Source of the DNA: Marine Group I thaumarchaeote | GTDB taxonomy: Archaea; Thermoproteota; Nitrososphaeria; Nitrososphaerales; Nitrosopumilaceae | Reading direction: 5' to 3' | NCBI GenBank assembly: GCA_013390905.1 | Contig: JACATG010000010.1 | Location: 1-44,290 of the forward strand | DNA: 44,290 bases | The notes under the pieces: model-generated | Told to the model about the DNA's origin: nothing | Seen by the model: the letters and a program-made list of their open reading frames with translations, nothing else | Databases searched by the model: none | Translations under genes and position numbers: made by a program | Shown here: positions 14,184 to 22,828 of the stretch, piece after piece | How positions within the stretch are numbered: the first letter of the stretch is position 1 | Layout of the letters: each line of letters begins with the position of its first letter

Positions 14184-14272
14184 GCGTAGCCCTGCAGAAC
14201 GAAAATGGCTAACAGGCATTTGATCTGTCAAAGAGAGGTAATCTCTCAAAGTTCTGCAAAAATGGGCTGCGC
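14184..14272. ncRNA. strongly base-paired element, candidate structured RNA
   Basis: GCGTAGCCC (14184-14192) pairs with GGGCTGCGC (14264-14272) over 9 bp including one G-U, and directly continues with TGCAGAAC (14193-14200) pairing with GTTCTGCA (14251-14258) over 8 perfect bp, with AAAAT bulged at 14259-14263. The enclosed 50 nt can form GAGAG-GTAAT-CTCTC (14233-14247) and a weaker ACAG/CTGT hairpin (14212-14228). The GC-rich stems stand out in AT-rich DNA with no gene. It is not a tRNA and I do not recognise it as a known RNA family; strand unknown. A miniature palindromic element is the alternative. Confidence 0.5.
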
Positions 14273-14350
14273 CATTTAATTTTGTATTAAAGAATTCATA
14301 AAAAAAGAGTTTTGAGATTCAATCTAAATGATGTTTTTCAAGGTTATTCT

Positions 14351-14479
14351 TCATCTGCAAGACAGCATATACAACCAGTCACCGTAGATATGACCACAAC
14401 TAGAACAAATTGTAATTGATTTGAGGTATTTGATTTTACAAAGAACACAGAAATTGTATTTCTCGTATGGACTAACCCA
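14351..14479 (-). pseudogene. zinc-ribbon fragment without a start codon
   Basis: The minus-strand frame reads WVSPYEKYNFCVLCKIKYLK then SITICSSCGHIYGDWLYMLSCR and stops at 14351. The two CxxC pairs about 15 residues apart are a typical zinc ribbon. No in-frame start exists, since TAA stands four codons upstream. An ATG at 14478-14480 is present but one base out of frame, so a single-base indel next to the start would explain it. Its function is unknown and it is probably dead. Confidence 0.42.
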
Positions 14480-15068
14480 TGTTAATTATTATCAGAATTG
14501 TAATATAACTACATTTTATTATAATGTGAACTAGTAGGACTTTTTACGGCTGGCCAACTTTCACTAAACAATTATTGGCATGTGAACCATTTTCATTAAT
14601 CCCACTCAAGGGTTAAATTTTCATGATGTTGAATCATAATCATCTAAATCATCTTCGATATTTTCTGACTAATCTTTGGTTTTTATAATTTAGAATTTGT
14701 GCCTATCTGCATCCATTTTTATCCCCAAAATTGTAGGTGAATCTCCGTGGAGTAGAACGTGAAACTGAAGAATTAGAAGAAAACTAAAAAATTCAAGTAT
14801 TGATTAGTCATTTTTTGGGAGAAAATATAACAACACGATCAGAAAAAATGGTGTTTTTTGATTCCTTTTTTCTCTATATTTTTAATATTAATTGACTTAT
14901 CAAAAACTGCTCTAAAATTTCATTATTTTATTCGTGCAACACTTACTTTTTAACTGCCTGTAGTAGATAACAGAAATTCAATTATGAAAATGTAATTTTT
15001 TCTGCCTGTTATCTCTAAAAATCATTATAAATCGAGATCTATAAAGCTTATGGACAAATTGATCATTG
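14480..15068. other. 589-bp intergenic region
   Basis: No gene is supported. It contains the near-motif TTTACGGC (14543-14550) with TTTCACTAAACAATTA (14559-14574), a GTG-started 16-codon piece near 14741 (NLRGVERETEELEEN) too short to call, and the inverted repeat at 14965-15014 beyond the end of ilvD. Confidence 0.4.
14965..15014. terminator. 9-bp inverted repeat beyond ilvD
   Basis: AGATAACAG at 14965-14973 and CTGTTATCT at 15006-15014 are perfect inverted repeats around 32 nt, 54 bp past the ilvD stop. CTGCCTGT also occurs twice (14954 and 15002). It may shape the 3' end of the ilvD transcript, although archaeal terminators need only a T-tract. Confidence 0.35.
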
Positions 15069-16742
15069 CTAGAGTTTTGGGCTGGTAATTGCACCATTTG
15101 CAGCAGAACCAACCAGCGTTGCATATTTGGCAAGAGCACCTGATGTATAGTTTGGTTTTGGTGGACTCCATTGACTTTTTCTGGTTCCTAATTCTTCTTT
15201 TGATACATGAAGATCAACTATATTGGTTTCAATATTGATTGTAATCTCGTCTCCATCTTTTACAAGAGCAATTGGACCACCAACATATGCTTCAGGTGCA
15301 ACATGACCCACCATGAACCCACGTGTACCTCCAGAAAATCTACCATCTGTCACCATTGCAACCTTTTTACCCAATCCTTGACCTACAAGTGCCGCAGTTG
15401 TGGCTAACATCTCTCTCATTCCAGGACCTCCTTTTGGTCCTTCATATCTAATAACTACAACATCTCCTTCGTCAATTTCTCCTTTTGATACTGCATCAAA
15501 TGCAAGTTCTTCTCTATCAAAGACACGAGCTTTTCCAGTAAATTTTATCATCTCAACTCCTGCAGTTTTAATTACTGCCCCATCAGGAGCTAGACTACCT
15601 TTGAGAATAACTGCAGTTCCAACTGGGTGAAGCGGATTTTCAATTGGTCTTACAATGTCTTGCTCAGGTTCTGGAATGTTCATTGAAACAAGATTTTCTT
15701 TAATAGTTTTTCCAGTAACTGTCATACAGTTTTCATTAAGAAGTCCCTTTGCAAGTAATTTCTTTAAGATAAATGGAATTCCTCCAATTTTATCAAGCGA
15801 ATTCATTACATAGTTTCCACCTGGTTTCATATCTGCTAAATGAGGAGTTTTTTTTCTTATTCTCTCGAAATCATCATAGGTTAAGTCAATGCCTACTTCA
15901 TTTGCAAGTGCTAGTAAGTGTAATATTCCATTTGTAGATCCTCCAATAGAATTTAACATTGTAATCGAATTTTCAAATGCCTCAAATGAGAGAATCTCTT
16001 TAGGTCTAATGTTCATCTCCAATAATTTAGCACATGCTACTCCTGTATCATAGACCATTTTATCTCGTCTATCATCTTCAGCTGGTGGGCTAGCACTTCC
16101 TGGCAAAGCAAGACCAATTGCTTCCGATATTGATGCCATTGTGTTTGCAGTAAACATACCTCCACAAGAACCAGCACTTGGGCATGCAGTGTTTTCAATA
16201 TTTTTTAGATCTTCAAGAGTTATCTGACCTACATCATATGCGCCAACAGCTTCATAGACATCAACTATTGTTAGCTCTTTTCCATCAAGTATTCCTGGCA
16301 TTATAGTTCCCCCATAAACAAATACTGATGGAATATTTAGTCTGGCCATCGCCATCATGGTTCCAGGTAAGCTCTTGTCACATCCTGCAATTCCTACTAA
16401 CGCATCATACTGATGTGCTCTAACCATTAATTCAATTGAATCTGCAATTACCTCGCGAGAAATTAGTGATGATTTCATTCCTTCATGTCCCATTGCAATT
16501 CCATCACTTACTGCAATTGTTGAAAATTCTCTTGGTGTTGCACCCGCATCTGAAACTCCCTCTTTAGCTTTTAGAGCTAATTTTGGAAGATGAATATTAC
16601 ATGGTGTTGCTTCATTTCCTGTGTGACAAACACCAATGAATTGTTTTGATAGGTCTTCATCAGTTAATCCCATGGCTTTGTACATTGCTCTATGAGGAGC
16701 TCGAGCAGTTCCTTCTACAACATTTCTACTAGAAATTTCCAT
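15069..16742 (-). CDS. ilvD: dihydroxy-acid dehydratase
   Basis: 557 residues, the standard family length. It dehydrates 2,3-dihydroxy-isovalerate and -methylvalerate to the 2-oxo acids of valine and isoleucine synthesis. Conserved blocks: [13 protein letters not shown] (C39, C48), [20 protein letters not shown] (C121), [16 protein letters not shown] (C187, C193) and [20 protein letters not shown] near the C-terminus. The cysteines match those that bind the Fe-S cluster. ATG start. Monocistronic by its neighbours; ilvA in the same pathway lies 26 kb away in this window. Confidence 0.97.
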   Translation of the reverse strand: MEISSRNVVEGTARAPHRAMYKAMGLTDEDLSKQFIGVCHTGNEATPCNIHLPKLALKAKEGVSDAGATPREFSTIAVSDGIAMGHEGMKSSLISREVIADSIELMVRAHQYDALVGIAGCDKSLPGTMMAMARLNIPSVFVYGGTIMPGILDGKELTIVDVYEAVGAYDVGQITLEDLKNIENTACPSAGSCGGMFTANTMASISEAIGLALPGSASPPAEDDRRDKMVYDTGVACAKLLEMNIRPKEILSFEAFENSITMLNSIGGSTNGILHLLALANEVGIDLTYDDFERIRKKTPHLADMKPGGNYVMNSLDKIGGIPFILKKLLAKGLLNENCMTVTGKTIKENLVSMNIPEPEQDIVRPIENPLHPVGTAVILKGSLAPDGAVIKTAGVEMIKFTGKARVFDREELAFDAVSKGEIDEGDVVVIRYEGPKGGPGMREMLATTAALVGQGLGKKVAMVTDGRFSGGTRGFMVGHVAPEAYVGGPIALVKDGDEITINIETNIVDLHVSKEELGTRKSQWSPPKPNYTSGALAKYATLVGSAANGAITSPKL

Positions 16743-16789
16743 GACATGTAATTTCCAGATTGCTATAATTTAGACTTTTGTTGATATTG

Positions 16790-17386
16790 TTATTTGACTA
16801 ATTCTTGGTTTTCTAATTTTAACAATACTGCATCTATTTCTTCAGAAGTTTGACCACCGTATAAAACCAGAATTCTATCGGATTCCATGACTTCATAATC
16901 TCTAATGTCTGATTCTTGTTCTCCGTTAATGAATAATTTTAGATCATAGTCATCGTTTGTACAGAAACTTCTACCGTCTTGGAATACAAAACATTGATCA
17001 TCAAGACCTAGTAATAATGAATCAAAGAGAAATTGTAGAGTAACTCCCGTGGCATGTTTATGAATTGTGGATCCGTCCCTTCCTTCAAAATGGATCCAAC
17101 TTGATTTGATTTGATAAGCTGGAGCTGAAAAATCAAATTCATCACCAAAAATATTTACTATAATTGCTGCATGTGCATGATCACTTCCCATTGCACCTGC
17201 ATTTTCTGGCCCACCAGGTGAAGTTACAGTCATGTTTAGAAACAGGAATACTGAATATAGAACAATAACTGCTATTACAGCAAAAACAGCAATTGCAATT
17301 AGAGTATGTTTTGTTTTTTCTGCTTTATAGCTTGCAGCATAATTTTCACGTTTTTGTTCACGTTCTCTTCTTTCTTTTCTACCCAT
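16790..17386 (-). CDS. membrane-anchored extracytoplasmic protein, unknown function
   Basis: About 198 residues. A very basic cytosolic N-terminus (MGRKERREREQKRENYAASY) precedes one transmembrane helix (TLIAIAVFAVIAVIVLYSVF), so the rest is outside the cell. The outer part contains HAHAAIIVNIFGDEFDF, WIHFEGRDGSTIHKHATG and CFVFQDGRSFC; the several His and the Cys pair suggest metal binding or a disulfide. The end (VLYGGQTSEEID) is beta-like. ATG at 17386 is preferred over TTG six codons upstream. It is 47 bp from ilvD on the same strand. No family recognised. Confidence 0.65.
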   Translation of the reverse strand: MGRKERREREQKRENYAASYKAEKTKHTLIAIAVFAVIAVIVLYSVFLFLNMTVTSPGGPENAGAMGSDHAHAAIIVNIFGDEFDFSAPAYQIKSSWIHFEGRDGSTIHKHATGVTLQFLFDSLLLGLDDQCFVFQDGRSFCTNDDYDLKLFINGEQESDIRDYEVMESDRILVLYGGQTSEEIDAVLLKLENQELVK

Positions 17387-17465
17387 AAGATATTCAGACT
17401 CCAAAATTTGCCCTAATTAACCATTCGATAAAAACAATAAATAAAATCATAAATTGTTGTTCCAT

Positions 17466-17873
17466 ATGAGTTGCCTTTTTTGTGATATTTTAGATGGAAA
17501 AAAAGATGGACATTTCATATATGAGGATGATTCACATGTGGCATTTTTAGACAAGTATCCATTTGATGTAGGTCATAGCTTACTACTTCCTAGAAAACAT
17601 CATGAAAGAATAACAGATATGACTTCAGAAGATGTCGGAAATATTTTTGCACTTGTCCCAAAAATAGCAAAGGCAATTTTAGATGCAACAAGTGCAGATG
17701 CATTTAGTATTGGTCAGAATAATGGCAAAGCAGCTAAACAGATTGTTCCACATGTTCACATACATATTATTCCTAGATATAACAATAAAGGCGCTGTATG
17801 GACAAAGCGCCAAATCTCAAGTGATGATGAACTCTCAAAGCTTGCAAAAAATATTCGTAGTCTTCTTACTTAG
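17466..17873 (+). CDS. HIT family nucleotide hydrolase/transferase
   Basis: 135 residues. The histidine triad HVHIHII is at H96, H98 and H100, with the usual N-terminal part (CLFCDILDGKKDGHFIYEDD; residues D/H around 25 and YPFDVGHSLLLPRKHHE). CxxC at residues 3-6 may bind zinc, as in many HIT proteins. The protein most likely hydrolyses nucleoside phosphoramidates or dinucleotide phosphates. ATG at 17466 is chosen over TTG at 17454. Its 3' end overlaps that of the aRF1 gene by 8 bp. Confidence 0.92.
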   Translation: MSCLFCDILDGKKDGHFIYEDDSHVAFLDKYPFDVGHSLLLPRKHHERITDMTSEDVGNIFALVPKIAKAILDATSADAFSIGQNNGKAAKQIVPHVHIHIIPRYNNKGAVWTKRQISSDDELSKLAKNIRSLLT

Positions 17874-19146
17874 CATGACCTGGGTTGTACCTCAAAATTG
17901 CACCTGCTTTTCCAAGACTTGCAAGCATGTTTCCATGTTCTGCACTTCCAGAAATAACTTCTAACTGAGTACCTGTTTTTGCTGCAAGTAATTCTAAATA
18001 ATCAACAATGTCCTGTTCGTTAACATTTACCTGCATGGCTTTACAACTAGGACATGGATTGTTTGCATATTCTGTCTTTTTTGGGATAACTTGAGGCCTC
18101 TCTACAATTTCTTCTTGAATATGTTGACATCTTTTGCACTTTGCTTCAACTCTGTGCAAGTTTGTATCATCAGTAATAATTAGAGTTTTGACAACATTGT
18201 TCTTTAGGTACTCTATAATTTCCTGTAATCCATAAGATCCCTTTCCAGAATGAGAGTTAATCTCTCTGAATAAATCTTCAACAAGTTTCTTCTCTTCTAC
18301 CATTCTAAAATCTCCTAAAATCTCTGAAGACTTTGCAAAAGCCTCTCTAATTCCTTCAGCTCCTGCATATGAAGCATCAATTGTATTAATTATCATATCT
18401 TGCAATCTATACTCCAGATAATTTCCATTAATGAAATCTTCTTTTGTAGGCCCCGGTCCTGAGATTATCAGTCCCTTAATTGGGTAAATATCAATAAAAA
18501 ATTCTCGTGTAGTTTCAGCTACTCTGTTATAGAAATATGATAACTCCATCTCCCTGAGTTTTTGAAATCTCTTTGCAGACTGTCCACCCTGTCTGTGTTT
18601 TCCAGCTACCCCTGATCCCGTTTGAGATAACACTTCGATTTTATCACCATATAACAATCCCCAACCCGCATCTTTCGCATCAATTGCTAAAAATCCAATT
18701 AGGTTGTCATCTTTTAGCATATCCTTTAGAATGTCTACGTGAAAATGATCATCACATCTATACAAATATTGTTTCAAATCTTTTGGTGGATCAATCTCCC
18801 AAATTTTTACAACCTCACTTCCTAAAGGGCCTCCTCCTTCTGGCGGTAATGCTCCACAAAATATTACTAATCCTTTTTCTGGGGTTTTTTTGTAGAGCTT
18901 CAATCTTTGAACTACTTTTCCTAAAGAGTCAACTACATGTGTTCTAGTAAGATCTGATTTGATGTTGTCTGCTGTTCCTTGTTCTTGTTGAAGTGCGCTG
19001 ATGATTTCATGAAGTTGCTTCCCTTTAGGAATGTATACTGTAATAAGCTCAGTCCCTCTACCTGATTTTTGTGATAATTCCTCTAGAGTCTTTCTAATTT
19101 TATAGAGTTTAACAGAATCTTGTTTTTCTATGATGATTTTCTTCAT
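17866..19146 (-). CDS. prf1: peptide chain release factor aRF1
   Basis: About 426 residues. The stop-codon recognition NIKS motif is at about 61-64, and GGQ (GKHRQGGQSAKRF), which drives peptidyl-tRNA hydrolysis, at about 187-189. Domain 3 carries two Cys pairs (CKRCQ and CPSCK). This is the sole archaeal class I release factor, reading all three stops. ATG at 19146 (MKKIIIEKQDSVKLYKIRKT) is preferred over TTG eight codons upstream. The convergent overlap with the HIT gene is 8 bp. Confidence 0.96.
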   Translation of the reverse strand: MKKIIIEKQDSVKLYKIRKTLEELSQKSGRGTELITVYIPKGKQLHEIISALQQEQGTADNIKSDLTRTHVVDSLGKVVQRLKLYKKTPEKGLVIFCGALPPEGGGPLGSEVVKIWEIDPPKDLKQYLYRCDDHFHVDILKDMLKDDNLIGFLAIDAKDAGWGLLYGDKIEVLSQTGSGVAGKHRQGGQSAKRFQKLREMELSYFYNRVAETTREFFIDIYPIKGLIISGPGPTKEDFINGNYLEYRLQDMIINTIDASYAGAEGIREAFAKSSEILGDFRMVEEKKLVEDLFREINSHSGKGSYGLQEIIEYLKNNVVKTLIITDDTNLHRVEAKCKRCQHIQEEIVERPQVIPKKTEYANNPCPSCKAMQVNVNEQDIVDYLELLAAKTGTQLEVISGSAEHGNMLASLGKAGAILRYNPGHAK

Positions 19147-19204
19147 TTGCGGTTTCTCCTGATCATGCAAATATTAATTTTGATTGATTATAATTTTCAT
19201 AAAA

Positions 19205-19849
19205 TTACAATTCGTCAAATGTTTTCAGAAATACTTCTAGTGGCTGATTTCCTCTAATTTTGATAATTTTTTGATCATTGAAGACCAAAAAGGTTGGGGT
19301 TGCATCAATTCCAATCTCTTTTCCAAACTCATGAAGTGCAATGACTCGATTTTGGTATTTGTGCTCATTAAGACACGTGTTGAATTCTACTAAATCCAAA
19401 TCTACTATTACTGCAAATCTGTCTAGTGACTCTCTTGTTATCCATCCAGTTCTTTCTCCTCCCCAGTTTTTGTAAAGTTCATCATGATACTGCCAGTATT
19501 TTTCTTGATCCTCTGCACAATATGATGCCTCTGCTGCTAGTAGAGAATCTGGACCATTTAGGGGAAAGTCTTTGAAGACTAGTTTTACTTTACCTGTTTT
19601 GATAAAATTTTCATTGATGATATTTAGTGTATTTTCATGAAATCTGTAACAAAAAGTACATTGATAATCTCCCCATTCTAAAACAGTAATTGGTGCATTT
19701 GAATCACCCATAATTGGGGAACCATTTTGAATTAATTTTGAAGTAGTTAATAATTTTGAATCATTTTGTGATTCAGGATAAAATGCCAAAAACATTCCTG
19801 AGATGATCCCTATTACTAAGGGTATCGTCAAAAGATATAGTTTTGTCAT
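19205..19849 (-). CDS. membrane-anchored DsbA-like thiol-disulfide oxidoreductase
   Basis: 214 residues. A signal anchor at residues 4-24 (LYLLTIPLVIGIISGMFLAF) precedes a thioredoxin-fold domain with WGDYQCTFCYRFH (C64-x-x-C67), a helical insert, and the cis-proline region GIDATPTFLVFND. It probably forms or isomerises disulfides of extracellular proteins; the redox partner is not in the window. It is divergent from cbtB with about 120 bp between. ATG start. Confidence 0.88.
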   Translation of the reverse strand: MTKLYLLTIPLVIGIISGMFLAFYPESQNDSKLLTTSKLIQNGSPIMGDSNAPITVLEWGDYQCTFCYRFHENTLNIINENFIKTGKVKLVFKDFPLNGPDSLLAAEASYCAEDQEKYWQYHDELYKNWGGERTGWITRESLDRFAVIVDLDLVEFNTCLNEHKYQNRVIALHEFGKEIGIDATPTFLVFNDQKIIKIRGNQPLEVFLKTFDEL

Positions 19850-19940
19850 ATCTTGACGAAATACGATTCTAGTATAAAGTATACATTTTCATCATAAGAC
19901 CGATCAATAATTTTTAATGTTGTTGAAAATATCCAAGAGC

Positions 19941-19950
19941 TTAAATATAT
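19941..19950 (+). promoter_or_regulatory. TATA box of cbtBA
   Basis: ttaaatatat at 19941-19950 is about 25 bp before the cbtB ATG at 19970, consistent with a leaderless transcript. Confidence 0.5.
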
Positions 19951-19969
19951 TCAATTGTTGTTAAATTTT

Positions 19970-20185
19970 ATGTCTGAAACAAGACAAATTAATGTATCAA
20001 AGACAGGTGTTTCCAAATTAGCAATAGTTGTATTGGCCATCATCTTTGCAGCAGGATTATTTCTTGTAGGATTTGATCAAGGACATATCTTTAGTCTGGT
20101 TTATGGCGAACAAGCATTTGAAGATCTTTACATTCATGAACTAACTCATGATATGAGACATGCAGCAGGATTTCCATGTCATTAG
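19970..20185 (+). CDS. cbtB: CbtB small subunit of cobalt transporter
   Basis: 71 residues. One transmembrane helix (AIVVLAIIFAAGLFLVGF) is followed by a short outer tail HELTHDMRHAAGFPCH with three to four His and a Cys, the signature of CbtB, thought to bind cobalt. It precedes cbtA by 12 bp, as a two-gene operon. In B12-making archaea it imports cobalt for cobalamin. ATG at 19970 (MSETRQINV) is chosen over TTG at 19955. Confidence 0.9.
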   Translation: MSETRQINVSKTGVSKLAIVVLAIIFAAGLFLVGFDQGHIFSLVYGEQAFEDLYIHELTHDMRHAAGFPCH

Positions 20186-20197
20186 GAATCTAATGTC

Positions 20198-20929
20198 ATG
20201 AAGACATTTCTATTTATTGTAATTGTTTTAATTTCAGGTGCATTTGCAGGATTAATTCACGGAACAGTGAACTTTGCAATTGTGGAACCATATCTTGATC
20301 AAGTTATTGGAATTGAAAACCAAAATCTATTTGCTTCAGGTGAAGAAAAAGATACTCCTGAATTTTGGGTAGAATATGAAGGATATAGAATATGGCAAAA
20401 AAGTGGGCAGATGCTTGCGGGGGTTATTTTAGGAACATCAATTGGTGCATTATTTGGAATAGTATTTGCACTATCTAGAAATTCATTACCAGGTAACAAT
20501 GATGTCAAAAAGGCACTTGTCTTGGCTGGAATTATGTGGTTTACCATGTTTGTGATTCCATTTCTCAAATATCCTGCAAATCCACCAACTGTTGGTGATC
20601 CTGAAACTGTTGTGTTGAGATCAATTTTGTATCTGTCTTTTATTACAATTTCCGGATTTGGGGTAGTTGGTTTTTATAAATTATCACAGAAATTTCAGAA
20701 CAAGAGAAAACTTGTACCAATAATAGGATATGGTATTTTTATCTCGGTAGTTTTCTTTGTAATGCCAGAAAATCCAGATGAAATTACTGCTCCAATAGAT
20801 TGGGTAAACGAGTTTAGAATAATGTCATTCCTTGGAGTTACTTCTTTCTGGGTTTCAATTGGTGTGATTCTTGGATTCTTTTGGAACCGATTTAGTCCCA
20901 ATAAAGAAACTACTCAATCATATAACTAG
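20198..20929 (+). CDS. cbtA: CbtA cobalt transporter subunit
   Basis: 243 residues with about six hydrophobic helices (near 3-22, 72-90, 104-122, 142-160, 170-188 and 210-228). The first loop includes HGTVNFAIVEPYLD and EYEGYRIWQKSGQM, matching the CbtA pattern as I know it. Together with CbtB it probably imports cobalt without an ATPase in view. ATG at 20198, 12 bp after cbtB. A cobalamin adenosyltransferase lies at 36797, consistent with B12 use. Confidence 0.85.
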   Translation: MKTFLFIVIVLISGAFAGLIHGTVNFAIVEPYLDQVIGIENQNLFASGEEKDTPEFWVEYEGYRIWQKSGQMLAGVILGTSIGALFGIVFALSRNSLPGNNDVKKALVLAGIMWFTMFVIPFLKYPANPPTVGDPETVVLRSILYLSFITISGFGVVGFYKLSQKFQNKRKLVPIIGYGIFISVVFFVMPENPDEITAPIDWVNEFRIMSFLGVTSFWVSIGVILGFFWNRFSPNKETTQSYN

Positions 20930-20967
20930 ATATTCTGACTCTCTAGAATGAGAACAAAAGCATTTCG

Positions 20968-20977
20968 TTTAAATATT
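20968..20977 (+). promoter_or_regulatory. TATA box of the tandem regulator pair
   Basis: tttaaatatt lies about 28 bp before ATG at 21000, the spacing of a leaderless archaeal promoter. Confidence 0.5.
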
Positions 20978-20999
20978 GTACCATATTTTTGATAACTGC

Positions 21000-21329
21000 A
21001 TGTCAAGACGACTTACTTTACCACAATTAAAAAAATATGATATTACTCAAAAAGTAATAGAAGCATTAGCTGATTCTGAATCTCGTGCAATACTTTTTTC
21101 TATTATAAAAAAAGGAAATACCGCAGCAGAACTCTCAAATAAACTTAAAATTCCTCTTAGCTCTGTATACAAAAAGTTAGCAGACCTTGAGGAACTTACA
21201 TTAATTAGAGTTGAAAAATGGATGATATCTGATAAAGGTAGAAAATACAAAGTCTATCGCAGCAGAATTAGTAAAGCAGATATCTCCATAAAAAAACCTG
21301 AACCCATATTGACATTAATTCCTAATTAA
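21000..21329 (+). CDS. winged-helix transcription regulator, copy 1
   Basis: 109 residues. KYDITQKVIEALADSESRAI, LFSIIKKGNTAAELSNKLKI, then PLSSVYKKLADLEELTLIRV is a clear helix-turn-helix with wing, of ArsR/TrmB-like type. The C-terminal third is beta-like (KYKVYRSRISKADISIK) with no ligand domain. It is paralogous to the next gene (ITQKVIEAL vs ITQKIIESL; SSVYKKLADLEELTLIRV vs STVYKTLCTLEDLALVEV; YRSRI in both). Probable local regulators of the phn operon downstream. ATG at 21000 is preferred over TTG-type upstream starts. Confidence 0.8.
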   Translation: MSRRLTLPQLKKYDITQKVIEALADSESRAILFSIIKKGNTAAELSNKLKIPLSSVYKKLADLEELTLIRVEKWMISDKGRKYKVYRSRISKADISIKKPEPILTLIPN

Positions 21330-21338
21330 GTGATTTTA

Positions 21339-21689
21339 ATGTCCAAGTCGAATATAATCCAATTATCTGAGTTTGATATAACTCAAAAAATTATTGAGTC
21401 ACTCAGTAATGTATGTACTAGAGCTGTATTATTTTCAATTATAAATGAATCAAAAGATGCAACTCAAATTGCAGATGAATTAAAAATTTCGCTTTCTACT
21501 GTTTACAAAACATTGTGTACTTTAGAAGATCTTGCACTTGTGGAGGTAATCAAGTATATTATTTCATCAGAAGGAAAAAAAATCAAACAATATCGTAGTA
21601 GAATTGGCAAGGTGGAAATAACTTTAGAGACTTCTGAGCCTAGTTTGAATCTGTACCCAAATACATCAAATCCTAAATCAAATTTTTAA
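21339..21689 (+). CDS. winged-helix transcription regulator, copy 2
   Basis: 116 residues, tandem paralogue of the preceding gene, beginning MSKSNIIQLSEFDITQKIIE. The recognition helix is KISLSTVYKTLCTLEDLALV and the C-terminal strand part (IKQYRSRIGKVEITLE) is shared. ATG lies 9 bp past the stop of copy 1, so one transcript is likely. A His-free, Cys-poor sequence suggests no metal sensing. It is followed by a 120-bp gap holding the phn promoter. The pair could form a heterodimer. Confidence 0.8.
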   Translation: MSKSNIIQLSEFDITQKIIESLSNVCTRAVLFSIINESKDATQIADELKISLSTVYKTLCTLEDLALVEVIKYIISSEGKKIKQYRSRIGKVEITLETSEPSLNLYPNTSNPKSNF

Positions 21690-21739
21690 CAAAATTTATT
21701 TTAAATTCGTCTATGAGTAATTATTTCTCATTCTATAGG

Positions 21740-21760
21740 CTTGGAATTAATCCTTGGAAT
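21740..21760 (+). promoter_or_regulatory. 13-bp-spaced direct repeat before the phn promoter
   Basis: CTTGGAAT occurs at 21740-21747 and again at 21753-21760, ending 11 bp before the TATA-like TTAAATAA at 21772-21779. This is where an activator or the TFB element would lie. Confidence 0.5.
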
Positions 21761-21771
21761 GAAAATCTCAC

Positions 21772-21795
21772 TTAAATAACTTAGCTTTACCTAAG
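21772..21795 (+). promoter_or_regulatory. TATA box and short inverted repeat of phnDCE
   Basis: TTAAATAA at 21772-21779 is about 30 bp before the ATG at 21810. CTTAG (21780-21784) and CTAAG (21791-21795) form an inverted repeat over the likely initiation zone, where a repressor could act. Confidence 0.45.
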
Positions 21796-21809
21796 ATTTT
21801 TAGTCAATC

Positions 21810-22811
21810 ATGAAACAGCAAATAATTTTGGTATCAGTAATTGTAATTGCAGCATTTCTTGGGGGTTATTTGTTGGCCAATCTAGATGATAATTCTAGTT
21901 CTGTGTTAACTGATGAAACTATTAGCGTTTTGCCTGAATCAAAAACACTTGACGTTGATACTATCACTATTGGATTTATCCCCGTTGAAAAAGCTGATGA
22001 GTTAACTCCAAAAGCACAAGCACTAGAAGAATTTCTTGAAAATAAGATTGGTGTTGATATTGAAATAGTTGTACCAACAAGCTATGAGACTATTATTGAA
22101 GGAATGAGATTTGGTCACATTGATGCTGCCTTTATGGATACTGGGCCTGCATGGATTACACATCAAAGAACAGGTGCAGAAGTTGTATTGGCAGAACTTG
22201 TTTCAGGAAAAGTAAATTATCAAGCAACAGTTTGGACTTTAGCTAACAATGATTCTATTAATTCATTAGAAGATACTGTTGGTAAAAGAGTAGCCTTTAC
22301 TAGTATTACTGGTTCGTCAGGTTTTGTAAGACCTATGGGAACTTTGGTAACTGAAGGCTATATCAATATTGAAGGTGATGATATAGTAGCATTAGAATCT
22401 GCATTAGCAAATAATTTTGAAAGTTATACTTTTACAGGAGGATACAAAGCATCTCTACAATTACTCCTTAATGGAAATGTAGATGTTGCATTTGGCTCGG
22501 ACATTGCTCCTGAAAAATATCTGGAATTAGAAGATCAAGCAAAATTGCGTTCAGTTACAACAATTGGACCTGTACCTTCTCATGTATTTATGGTAAATGC
22601 TGACATGTCAGAATCAACCAGAAACGCACTTGTTGATGCCCTTATTGAACTCAACTATGATGAAAACAACTTAATTTTACAGAATTTGTATGGTGCTGAA
22701 GCACTTGTTCCAACAACAACTACTATGCATATTGGTGATTTTGGAACATACATTGATGCTTTAACAGGACTTGATCAATTAATTCTTGACAAATACGACA
22801 AGAGTAAATAA
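21810..22811 (+). CDS. phnD: phosphonate/phosphite-type ABC transporter substrate-binding protein
   Basis: 333 residues. An N-terminal membrane anchor (IILVSVIVIAAFLGGYLLAN) keeps it outside the cell. The domain begins TITIGFIPVEKADELTPKAQ, matching PhnD/PhnD-like binding proteins, with MRFGHIDAAFMDTGPAWITH, VWTLANNDSINSLEDTVGKR and SALANNFESYTFTGGYKASL, then GSDIAPEKYLE. It binds phosphonate, phosphite or phosphate outside the cell; the true ligand cannot be told from sequence. First gene of the phnDCE operon. Confidence 0.9.
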   Translation: MKQQIILVSVIVIAAFLGGYLLANLDDNSSSVLTDETISVLPESKTLDVDTITIGFIPVEKADELTPKAQALEEFLENKIGVDIEIVVPTSYETIIEGMRFGHIDAAFMDTGPAWITHQRTGAEVVLAELVSGKVNYQATVWTLANNDSINSLEDTVGKRVAFTSITGSSGFVRPMGTLVTEGYINIEGDDIVALESALANNFESYTFTGGYKASLQLLLNGNVDVAFGSDIAPEKYLELEDQAKLRSVTTIGPVPSHVFMVNADMSESTRNALVDALIELNYDENNLILQNLYGAEALVPTTTTMHIGDFGTYIDALTGLDQLILDKYDKSK

Positions 22812-22828
22812 AAACTGGAACTTTTGAA

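Noticed and set aside
14184-14272. tRNA or tRNA-like gene
   Set aside because: Stem lengths (9 plus 8 bp) and the absence of D- and T-arm consensus do not fit a tRNA.
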